Source of the DNA: Nemophila menziesii
Lineage: Eukaryota; Streptophyta; Magnoliopsida; Boraginales; Hydrophyllaceae
Length of the DNA stretch: 64,000 nucleotides
Direction of reading: 5' to 3'
NCBI GenBank assembly: GCA_029959085.1
Contig: JARWIR010000002.1
Location: 62,116,154-62,180,153, forward strand
The notes under the pieces were generated by a model, which was not told where the DNA came from, made no database searches, and saw only the letters and a program-made list of their open reading frames with translations. Position numbers and translations under genes: made by a program. This document shows positions 53,257 through 64,000 of this stretch, piece after piece; position 1 is the stretch's first letter; the number at the start of each line of letters is the position of its first letter.

Positions 53257-53730
53257 TAAATATATAAAATGTAATAAGAGATGATTTTAAGTTTTGTAAC
53301 AACTATTCATTATATTTTGATAGCTAAAAGCATTTGTAATAAATAGAAAGTTCATTTATTGTGGTGGAAACTTTAATTGAATAATCTAATTGAGGTAGAA
53401 TATGTTAGCAAGTGCACCAGGGTCATGTATTGGGAATATAAGGGTTTGTGTGTTAGACGGAATTACCAACCGCTTGATTATTAAAGATGTAACATATTCC
53501 AGGCCATTATGTATGGCCTGAAATTCTTTTTTTGCCACATTTTTAAAAAATACAATTTTTAAGCCAAACATATTCAAAAGTGCCATTTTATTGATTCTAT
53601 GAGATATTTTGTAGATTTTAAGGATAATTTACACTTCATTTAAAGTTTCTATCTTGGATGTGGCCAGATAAAGATATAATATTTTAAATATCCCAATTAC
53701 CCTTAAAACTATAAAGTATCTCACAAAATT
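53251..53730 (-). repeat. Right inverted arm
   Basis: Reverse complement of 51928-52408. Its inner edge begins within the last readable codons of the captured protease exon 3, so the exon is cut by the arm. Confidence 0.92.
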
Positions 53731-54433
53731 TGTTAATTACACGAGTACTATAGTGATATTTCTTTCTAGAGTTTTTAAACTTAGATATTTCTTTAAGCTA
53801 AATAGAAAATAAGAGTCACCTGTTAACTTTAGGCGGTGTATTCAATTGGGAGTCTGTTGGATTTTTTTGGACTTTTAAAAGTCCATAGACTTTGCAAACT
53901 ACACAGATTTTAATGGAGTTCAACCGATTCTTTTTAGTTCCATATAGAGTTTGACGAATTCTTATGATAAGATTTTAATGGATTTTAATAGACTTTAATA
54001 GATTTTAATGAACTTCAAAAAATATACATTCACTCTTATACTTAAGTAATACACCAAAAAAAATCCATCTCTCCCAATAAAACAAATACACTTTCGTAAT
54101 AAATTTAAATGTATGACGCTAAAAATTATCCATAAATTCAATTCGTAAATCCATACTTAACTAAAAATCACTTTAATAAAAACGAAACTAAAAATTAATC
54201 AAATTTATGATTACTCTCAAATCATTCATCTGTTTTTTTAGTTTTCTTTAGTTACTGCAAATTGGTTATATTTTCTGTAATCTTCCGTAAACCTTTTCAG
54301 TATGTGTTGGTTGTCAACAAACTAGAGCAAAAATATGTGACACCCTAAATGATCAAAATCTATCTATTTTTTTTAATTCATATCCTCATCATAATTTAAT
54401 TAACTTCCCACTATCACTCCTACTGAATTTTAA
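53731..54433. other. Spacer with one MITE-like end
   Basis: AT-rich spacer. At about 53832 the sequence GGCGGTGTATTCAATTGGGA resembles the terminal word of some plant MITEs, followed by GGACTTTTAAAAGTCC, a perfect 16-base palindrome. No matching opposite end was found. The rest is unassigned. Confidence 0.35.
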
Positions 54434-54768
54434 CACCTTAAAAAAATCTCCTCCACGCCATATTTTTTAATTAATTTCTTCCATTGCTTCAACAGATTAT
54501 GTATGAATATTATTTAAAGGCGAGTACAGAGGAGAAAGCTTTTTAATGAACTTAAGAGACAAAAGGTGATTTTCTTATTTTGATTTTTTTAATTGTGGAA
54601 CACCTTAAAAAAATCTCCTCCACGCCATATTTTTTAATTAGTTTCTTCCTTTTCTTCAACAAATTATGTATGAATATTATTTAAAGGCGAGTACAGAGGA
54701 GAAAGCTTTTTAATGAACTTAAGAGACAAAAGGTGATTTTCTTATTTTAATTTTTTTAATTGTGGAAC
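54434..54768 (+). repeat. Tandem duplication, two units of 167 bp
   Basis: Units 54434-54600 and 54601-54768 both start CACCTTAAAAAAATCTCCTC and end TTTTTAATTGTGGAACA. They differ at only a few bases, so the duplication is recent. The second unit abuts the kinesin fragment. Confidence 0.92.
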
Positions 54769-54784
54769 ATTTTAATTTACTGCG

Positions 54785-55260
54785 AGTTACTGTAAATCCA
54801 GGGAGTATAGGGGTATTTTGTAGGTTTCGTCCATTAAGTAAAGGAGAAATCTCTTCAAAATGTTCAATGCTGGTTGATTTCGGAGGTGCAAAAGATGGTG
54901 AACCAGGTGTTTTATCAAATGCCTCAATGAAAAATACATTTAAGGTTGTTTACAAACCAGTTAACATTTAAGAAAACCCTTCAAGTTTAACAAAGTCTTT
55001 AGGTTTTTAATTACTAAGGTTGTTTTTAGTATTGGGTGGGTATAATGTATGTATATATGCGGTCAAACTGGAAAGGGTAAAACATTTACTATGGAGGGTT
55101 AATTATAGTACTCTTAAATAATTATTTCGAAATTTCAAGGAAAGAATTGAAACTGATCAGGGATCTTCTTGAAGTTTTTAGATAGTAAGTGAGCTTTAAG
55201 TTTATAATGAACAGGGACCTTCTTGCAACATCTCCTACCTCGAAAAAGTTAGTATTTTCT
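54785..55260 (+). pseudogene. Kinesin-14 motor-domain fragment, frameshifted
   Basis: The first piece (54785-54960) reads GSIGVFCRFRPLSKGEISSK then CSMLVDFGGAKDGE, matching the start of plant kinesin-14 motor domains. After an intron-like stretch ending TTTTTAG (55028), the second piece reads LGGYNVCIYA, then a four-base loss shifts the frame before GQTGKGKTFTMEG (about 55060-55100). This is the P-loop, with K where GQTGTGKT is usual. The third piece reads VNYSTLK, a stop, then FKVYNEQ and DLLATSPTSKK (to about 55255). Switch regions and the rest are missing. The fragment could not bind ATP or microtubules normally. Confidence 0.85.
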
Positions 55261-56110
55261 CACCAAGCATTATTTTGTTATATAGCTTACTTTGCATAAT
55301 ATAAGGGATTTACAGTGCAATTTTCGCTTAATATAGTGACCTATAGTTAATATCAGGTTCTCCTATCTTATCATCATTACTATTGAACTACGTTAAAAAA
55401 TTATGTGAAACTCCCATTTTAGGTGATAAAATCAAAGTTTGCTATATATGTAAATTGCAACCGTTGAACTCAGATGATATCAAATGGAAAAGAAAAAGTT
55501 GTACTTTAATTACAAAAAAGGTTATCCACAAGTTTCAATATGAAAAAAGGAAAAAATAATAATTGAAGAGATTATTCAAGACTTTTTTGCTATCCATTGA
55601 AGTAAAGGAATTCATTGTTAAAGTTTCACCTTTTAGGTGATAGATATCGTTTGCCTAAACCATATGGAAGTCTATGCGGTCTTAATTTGCAGATTTTCAA
55701 GGCGAAATTTATAATTTCTTTACTAACTAAATGTTTATAGTATCATTTAGTTGTATATCTTTCTAAAATCATTACAATTAAAAATTGTAGGACATTTGAT
55801 TAATTGATGATGTGGTTTGATTATTAGATTGATTTGTGGTCATTTGAAATGATGGTTCTATATTTCTTATTTATGCCTCTTACCAGAGGTAGATTTATCC
55901 TTTCACATATATAAAACAGTAGCTATCAATAACTTTGCATGTGCATAATTCACTATACATCTATAAAATTAAACATGTCTTGCTTGAATTCTGGAGTAAT
56001 TAATTATATTGAATTTAACTATATATCAGGTTAATCTACTCACTCTTATTATATATTTTCATTTGTGATCTTGAGATTAATTTCCATATTGTTGCAATTT
56101 CTAAGTTTAT
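55261..56110. other. Spacer with no recognised gene
   Basis: AT-rich DNA after the kinesin fragment. Two diverged words, TTTTAGGTGATAAAATC near 55420 and TTTTAGGTGATAGATATC near 55634, suggest an old direct duplication of about 213 bp. The area may be intron-like sequence of the kinesin copy. Confidence 0.4.
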
Positions 56111-56905
56111 TTGCAACTATTACCCAATTCATCTAAAGATGGGAATAAAAGAAGTTCTTCTTTCCTTGAAAATTTAGCATTTAAAAACTATATTGGAAGT
56201 CATAGCACTCAAAATAGAGAAGGTTCTACCATGCTTATTATCCATCAAATAGATGAAATGAAAAAGGATTTTTGTAAAGTTTTAAGTGTTGGGCCATGAG
56301 GAACATTTAAATGCTGAATTTGGTATTTGTAAGATGGTCGTTTGAAGTTAGAGAACCACATGCTTCAAATAGTTTGTTAGACATTGGATTTGTTGAGTGT
56401 ATCTTTAAGGTTAAAAGACTTAAGATATTATGAAGTCTTCAATATTCTTGATAAAAATTCAATCAATTATTATGGTTATTACTAACCTTTGGTCAGTAAT
56501 GTTCGTGTTTAGGTGTTAAGGCAATATCAAGTGATCGAATACTTAGAAGAATCAGGATATACTGTGTCTGACTTAAAAACCCCAACAAAGACATCTGAAC
56601 CATACATTTTCAAGTTAGAATATGTCCTACGGAACTCATTATTAGCTTTACAATTAAATAAGAATAGGATAAATGTTGAATAACACGAGCAAGCTATAAA
56701 TGTACTTGATGAGCGCATGCAATTAAAATTTGATACGAGATTTATAGTTATCTTCAACTCAAATATATTAAAGCATCTTGCCGCAATTCCAGTTTTGTCC
56801 TCGACATATAAGTCGCTAAGATATGATTCCGTGTATCTATTTCACTTGATGAAATATTTAAAAATGGATCTAAATCTTTTTAATGTTCTGTTATCCTTGA
56901 TATAA
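56111..56905 (+). pseudogene. Unrecognised coding-like block with broken reading frames (copy 5)
   Basis: Counterpart of 1-760, extending 40 bases further left. It opens with an ATG at 56111 and 62 codons including GSHSTQNREGSTMLIIHQID and MKKDFCKVLSVGP, then the same later pieces as copy 1 (around 56515-56680 and 56717-56905). It follows the kinesin fragment by about 850 bases and could be another part of one decayed gene or of the repeat unit itself. Confidence 0.3.
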
Positions 56906-59900
56906 TATTCTATTGTGTGTATGGATTTGTCTTTGTTAATGAAACATAGTCAAATAGGTACTTAAGAGATAATCAGTAAATAAAATATCAGATAATGTAG
57001 TTTATATTTAAACTAAGATAAACATGTACGATTCTTGTTAAAGATAAAGATTAAACTTATAAGATGTTGTAGAAGATAATCATTGGAGATAAATATTAAA
57101 TAGTGTAGAATATATTTAAACTAAGAGTTAGATAGCTCTTCACTCACGAAAATTAGTCATCAATTATTTGTATCTTTACCATTCTTAGTTTTATCAACAA
57201 TGTTTTCTAATATTTTTGCCTTATAGCTCTGATTTTAAATAACGTGTATAGGGAGTAAAAGAGATATTTTTGAGCAATTTGTAACATTGACTATTCAAAT
57301 CCCTATTGAAGAGTATAATATGTATAAATAAACATGATCAATTAAAATGTAAAATAGCTATATTACATATGAATATCATTATATCATTTCAGAATCGTAC
57401 TACTATATTGTTCTATGATGCTTTTATCCTCTCATACATGCAATTAAAATTTAAGGAGATCAAAACATCAAACAAAATAATCATTAAAAAATTCCAAAAA
57501 AGACCAAGCTTACAATAAAATCAACATATGTAGTGACCTCATAGTCCTCATAACCCCAATAACCCTTTTAATATCAAACATAACCCTTTTACGTATCTTT
57601 TCAAATAAAAAACATCACACTGTTTTAAGGTAAGAAATTATGCCATAAAGCCTTTTATTCTGGTAATCATAATCACATTAGATTCTTTATAAGTACCATA
57701 CGAGTTATTAAGTAAATTAAAAGTTTTTTTTATTAATTTGGCTAAATTTGATAACTGTAATTAAGAATTGAATATATTTTCTTTCATGATGTTCTTAATG
57801 TATACAATTCTTTTAATTAAGAAACTGAAATTGGTTATTTAATGCATTTAAATAATGTTAACATATTTTACTGTATTATGTCACATACACACAGTATAGT
57901 AAACTATGTTTATAGGAAGAATGACAATCCTTATCATGCTAAGATAACGATTATGTATTGAACAAATAAAAAATAAATTACACTTGTACAATTTTTTATA
58001 TAATTCAATTATCAACACATATACAAGCACTCTATATAAGTTTAAAAAAATAAAACAAAAATATGCATAATATATTAATAATATTAAATAATGTATTTTA
58101 CTTTCTTAATATTATATTAAACTTTTATTTATATATTGAACAAATAAAACATTAATTACTCTTGTACCATTTTTTTATATAAGTCAATTAATCTACACAT
58201 ATACAAACACTCTGTATAAATTTTCAAAATAAAACAAAAATATGCATGATATATTAATAATATTGAATAATGCATTTTGGGTTTCCTAATATTATATTAA
58301 ACTTTTATATATAATATATCTTTTATTTTGGTTTAAAATATTTCAGTACACTTTTTAACCCCTGTCACATCATGTTTTACATTTTCCAAGTTTAGTTCCA
58401 AATGTTTATGATTTTTAAATTAACTTCGACAAATTGGGTACCATTTGATTGTATTATAAAACAAATAGTATTATTTGAAAATAAATCATATATATAATAA
58501 ATCAACATACTATTAATTAAACAAAAAATTATGTTTATAATAAATCATCACATTATTTATTTCATGTATCTTTCAATAATTGCACTTTATATATTAGTCC
58601 TTATAAAATTTCATCAAAAATAAAATATAAAAATATAGAAATATAATAGGTATTCCAAAAAAAAATCGATAAGTTTTTTAATGTTTAATCGTTAAAAATA
58701 ATACAAAAAATTAATATACAAAAATTAAAAAATTAAAAAATTAAAAAATTAAAAAATTAAAGAATTAAAATAATATTAAGAATATTTAAAAATATCCATG
58801 AACCCAAAAATGTTGCTTAGTGGTTGTTAGTGTAAATTTAACTTGTAAGTAATAAAATCATGATTGTATACCTTAGTTATTGGCTACATGCAAAACATAA
58901 TAACTTGTCTAAGTTAACAAATAAAAAACAAATTAAGTAATTAATAATCATTCAGTCTAAATATACTAGGATTTTCTTATGGGGCAAAAAATAATTAAAT
59001 TTCATGGAGAATAATTTTCTATAGTAAAATAATAACTTTTCTAACTGTTGTGAGGAAAATACATATAAATTCAAAAAATATTTCAGTTGCATCTACTAAT
59101 AATTCATAAAATTGAAAGACACTGTGATTTAATTATATATCCAATCATGAAATCAACTCGTACTTACAAAACATATGATAATAAGACCTATAACATACTT
59201 AACCATTCCTAAATGTTTGTTTGATCTCTAGGCCTTCAAGTTTAAGTCAAACCAAAGCACATTAAATATTTTTATTCAAATGCAAAAAAAACTAAAAGGA
59301 AGTGGACAAAAAGTATAACATTCAACTAACAAGCACAAATTAATGGTCAAATATAGTACATTCAAATAAAGGGAATTTGGTAAAAACATATATATTGTAA
59401 ATTAAAATTAAAATTATTAATGTTTTATAATCCATTCAAAAAATGGGCATTTCGTAAAACATATATATTATAAATTAAAATTAAAATATTAAATGTTTTC
59501 AATAAAAATTTATTAAATTATATAACTCACTTAATGAAATAGATATATATAAGCAATCACTTAATATAATCATATGAATATAAAAAGTAGGATTTTCAAA
59601 ATAAAATCACATCTAAAAACTATTATGAAACCATAGTGTGTCTCATTTATAGCAATTTTTTAAGCCATTAAGCAAGGATTTAGAACCATAACTATAGTAA
59701 GCACATCAAATTTGAAATAATTAAACATTATTCAAAACCAGACTAACAAGGTTGAAAAATTGTTTGTATACAAAATGAGTATTTTGTCATTGGGAAGAAA
59801 ATAAACCACTTATTGAACCTGAAGTACCATATCTTAGGAATATTAATACAAGACCTGATATAACATTCTCCAAAAAAAAAATTCAAATGATTTAATTCTT

Positions 59901-62900
59901 CACCAATACAAAGGCATTTATATTGTGTCAAACATGTACTTTGTAATCTTTGAAGAACCATTATATAGGATTATTATACACAAGAAACTCACAATAATGT
60001 TTAATTAGATACGCAAATTCTAGGAGATCTCGTACTTGAGAATTATTTACATATGTCGTTATTCTTTCATTTTATGTAGAACATCGAGAATGTGTTTGAT
60101 TAAAGTATTTGGTTCAACATATTTATAATCAATGTCATCTGTCAAGCAATAAAATTCAACCACCTGTAAGATTATTTTGCATGTATTTATCAAATAAAGG
60201 AAAGCTTTTAAAGAAAGGGAGGTTGGCATGTATTAAATTTAATCAATTGATAACCTTGAAGACTTGTGCCATGAAAATGTTTGAAAGATTAATAAATATT
60301 TTGGGATGCTTTGACTTAGATATTTATCTTAACTTGTACACATGAAGTGGAGATAGTACTTTTTACATTCTTTTTCCTTTAACTAAGTTTTATCCTACCA
60401 TCATGTTTTTTTATGAGGCAATATCAAGTCCATATTTAAAATAATAACCAAGGGAAAGTGTTAATATGATAATTAATATGCATAATATTTGTTCTTATTT
60501 TTGTTTTGCGTGAATAAAGAATATGCACACTTACTCATGTAGACCCCCAAATAAGCCAGAACGAAGTTACTCAAATTCGAGAGAAATTCAAACATTGTAT
60601 CTCCCGAAACTGAATAAAAAAGTCTTCTTTAGTTAAGCTAACCCGTTAACCAATCTCGTTAGTGTATATTACAAATAATAGTGGACATGTTTGTAACTTC
60701 AATACATATTCTTTTGCAACACATTCTTTGTTCTTATAATATTGTATCGTTAGCATTGTAGTGTAAAGTTTTCATTTTCCTATATAAAGGTCACTTGATA
60801 AGTTACCAATGATACACTTTTTCAAGCTTAAAATCATCAATCTCCTTATATTTATATACTTACTAACATTTTACGTTTTATGAGATAGAAATTGATCCTC
60901 ATTAATGCATTATGGGTTAAAATTAAAAAAACAAAACAACACTAATTTTTATTGAAAATTGTTTGAAACACTGAAAAAAGGAAAAAATTAGGAAATGATC
61001 ACCCAACATGTGACAAAAACAAAAAAGAGCTAACAAATTCAAAAAACACAACAAACAACATTTCTAACATCTGCATGTTACTATATAAATCACATGAACA
61101 AACCAGACTTTCTAAATTCTAACCTAATGCGCCTTCCATGAAATTCTTGACTGTTGATTTTATTCAAGGCCTTTGCGTTATCTCTAGTATCATAATAATC
61201 TATGTACATAAGGTTCGTATCTGGATTTCAACTAATACTTTTATCGGGCCTAACCAAAGTAATCCATCAAAAAATACAAAATAAGCAAAATCATTGAACT
61301 AGAAAAATCATATATATATCGAAAATAGTATTTATAATTTTGAGATTTTATGCGAAAGTAGGTATAGTAATTCCTTCACATGAAGATTACTTAACATAAA
61401 CATCAAAATTTTGTTCACGGCTAGCGAAGAAGACTAAATGATCCAAACTAGAAATCATTATTGTGCCTTTTATTATGTACATCTATGATATGTATAGAGA
61501 ATGTAACATTGAACTCAGCCCAAACAGCTTCAGCGATTATGAGACCACGTACGGGTGGTGAATTTGAAGAAGGTGAAATGGGAGGGGACACCGAGGAATT
61601 ACCCAAACAATAATCAAACTTCACGGTAATACGTTTTCTGCATAAACTGATATTGTATATGTTTATTTTGAATCTCCCTCAAAGCACTTTGTGTCTGTCT
61701 TTATCAGAACTTATAAGCAAGTTCTCGTTTACTGAAATATCATAATTAACAATCTATTTTGTTATTAGAAACATATATGTTAATGTGATGAAAAACAATA
61801 ACAATAATAGAATTTCAATTAATCAAAGTATTCTTTAAACTTTTAAAAACATAATCCTAAAATTTATGGTACTTATACATGGATTTCATGAATTATTAAT
61901 ATTGAGATAATAAACATGCCACATATGATAAAGGACTAGTTAAACAATTTAACAAAGAAAATTAGTTAAATAATATATACTTTAAACAATCAATGAGATC
62001 ACTCAACTAACAAAACTATAAAACTAGAATAAAAAACTTTTATATAATGACATAGAATTATAATAAACAACATATAAAAGACACATAATTAAAAAGTTCA
62101 GTTTTTGCAAACATCAATATCTCATATCAGGTGTGTTTAATATATATGTTTCTCAACTAAAAAACTTTTATATGAATGTTTCAGGTTCATTTAAAACAAC
62201 ATAAAATCCAATTCATAATGTTACCGATATTGTAATTCAAAGTTCATACATCCATAAGTATCATAAGCTTTAACAATTAAAAGAAATGGAATATGTAACA
62301 ATAATAGATAAACAAATCATGCAATTCTATTCAATCCCATTTATGTTCGATACCATAAACTATGTGCGCAACAAGTCAATTTAAAGTAAAACCTATCATT
62401 TAAGGTATTGGTTCAACATAAAATTTTATTGTTTAAATGTTAAGGAACTTACTATTAGTAGTGTGATTCAATTGATTTTTCTCTTTTATTTGTTGGTGTA
62501 TTGGTTTGTTTCCTGGCCATTGTAGTGTGTTTGGAAATCAACCTAAAAAATGATTATAGTGGAAATATTAGTAATCATATATGCATTTTCATACTAAACT
62601 AAACTAATTTATTGATAATCTCAATTTGCATAGTAAATTCAACTAAGCCAACGGAAAAATTTAACTGATTCAATGATAAACGGAATAGTAAACTCCTAAT
62701 TCCTCCATTTTTTTCTAACTAAACATATATATGAATAAGAAAAGTATAAATACATATTTTAAAACATAAACATCACAGTTTATTAAGAAATAATTAACAA
62801 ATGCCATTCAACCAAAATGAACAAGAATTTGAATCTGCAAAAATTCTCAATTGAACTTGTGAAAGCATTGTAATCGAAACTTACAACTAATTAGTTTATT

Positions 62901-64000
62901 TATTGGTAAGTAATTAGTAATCTTATTTACAAAATTACACATACATAAATGGAAACAAAAGTTCAAAATCAATAAAATATATTGTAAATAAAAAATAAAA
63001 TTATTCATTTTTTCAATAAAAATTAATTGAATTATAAAACTCACATAATCAAATAGATCTATACATGCAATCACTTAATATAAAAAGTAGGATTTTCAAA
63101 ATAAAATCATATCTGAAGACTATTATGAAACCCTAGTAGGTCTCTTTTATAGCAATTTTTAAACCCATTAAGTAAGGATTTAGAACCATAACCATAGTAA
63201 CCACATCAAATCTGAAATCATTGAACATTATTAAAAAACTAGACAAAACGGACTTACAAGGCTGGGAAATTGTTTGTTCAGAAAATTACCTGAAAAATGA
63301 AATAAAAATTGAATATCATTGAACATTTTTTTTTTTTAATTATCATTTTAGAAAATAAGGATGAGATATCTGAGTAGAAAGATATGCGGAATATAAGATA
63401 GGTTTTGTGAGAGACTGTGATAAACAATAAAGGTTAGAAGAAACTCATGGGTTGGCGCAAACCAAAAAATGGATATTAGGACCCTAACGGGCCATCGATT
63501 AGAAGGGTCAGTTTTACGGGTCTACTTTGTTACATAATTGGATAACGTTGTATTAAAAATAATAAAAAAAATTATAGGAAAATAAGTTAAAAATATAACT
63601 AAACTATAAGTATAACCTTAAATCGGACACTTTTAAATTTTATGGTAATATTTAACTTTTAAAAAAACAAATGTAAATTTGATGGTTTATAAATTTATAA
63701 TTCCTTTGGTTAAATACTCAAAATATCATTGAACCTCATTCTCCTTATCCTAAGAGTCCAACTCTTTTTTATACATTAAAAGTTTCATACATAGTTAATA
63801 TTTGTTTAATCATTAAAATATGTTTTTGTTTGATAATTTTATACAACAATTTATTTGTTCTTGAAACTATATGATTGATTTAGTCACAAACGAGTGAATG
63901 TGAAGACTATCATATTTTAAAGAAACTCCATTTGTAGTGTTGGTAACTATGTAGTATTATCATATAATATCATTCTTGTTTGAACTAAAAAAATATTATT
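56152..64000 (+). repeat. Large repeat unit, copy 5 (runs off the right edge)
   Basis: It matches 1-7876 of copy 1 from end to end; the coordinate offset drifts only from 56151 to 56124. It is the closest relative of copy 1 and shares with it the loss of about 57 bases that copy 2 retains near 17735. Local differences include a small deletion near 63375 and another near 63430. The true left edge may lie upstream of 56152, because copy 1 is cut by the window start. Confidence 0.93.
57956..58311 (+). repeat. Tandem duplication, two units of about 178 bp (copy 5)
   Basis: Counterpart of 1790-2148, with both units collinear and similarly diverged, which shows the tandem event preceded duplication of the large unit. 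Confidence 0.75.

Larger units (their letters stand above)
51928..53730. mobile_element. Element with 480-bp inverted arms carrying host gene exons (Pack-MULE-like)
   Basis: The left arm 51928-52408 and right arm 53251-53730 are reverse complements with only scattered mismatches (roughly 95% by eye). The 842-bp centre holds three exons of a zinc protease gene with introns. Long terminal inverted repeats enclosing genomic gene fragments are the hallmark of Pack-MULEs. The arms carry GAGATACTTTATA near their outer ends and GGGTAATTGGGAT about 25 bases further in. No convincing 9-bp target duplication could be read, so a foldback element or inverted duplication remains possible. Confidence 0.7.

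Overview
The window looks like gene-poor, repeat-rich nuclear DNA of a flowering plant, probably a dicot. It is very AT-rich and dominated by (TA)n tracts. It carries plant transposon families: a Ty3/gypsy chromovirus, remnants of non-chromovirus Ty3 elements, and a Ptta/En/Spm-type transposase gene. Every cellular coding segment I can recognise is a broken fragment that keeps plant-type introns. I see no intact host gene, rRNA, tRNA or CRISPR array.

The backbone is a long, almost non-coding unit of at least 13.4 kb, present as several directly repeated copies. Copy 1 fills 1-13393. Copy 2 (16676-29130, lacking both ends) is split by a 5 kb LTR retrotransposon with a clean 5-bp target duplication. 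A third copy is split into 40119-43244 and 48097-51547 by a 4.85 kb insertion. A fourth full-looking copy starts at or before 56152 and runs off the right edge. Between copies lie other mobile-element remnants: a Ty3-like LTR (16299-16677), a truncated CACTA-type element (29131 to about 31520), and a tail-to-tail pair of Ty3 remnants forming a 2.3 kb palindrome (about 31585-33880). About 6 kb (33881-40118) holds nothing recognisable.

The most interesting theme is repeated capture of host gene pieces at the DNA level, with introns kept. The 43245-48096 insertion carries, all on the minus strand, fragments resembling an ISWI chromatin remodeller (three exons with matching splice phases), Elongin C, the N-terminus of RIO2 kinase, and one exon of an EFR3-like ARM-repeat protein. 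A second element (51928-53730) has two 480-bp inverted arms enclosing three exons of a PQQL-like M16 zinc protease. A kinesin-14 motor fragment with frameshifts lies next to it at about 54785-55260.

Boundaries were placed by comparing copies by eye. Percent identities are estimates, and family assignments come from recognised motifs, not from searches.
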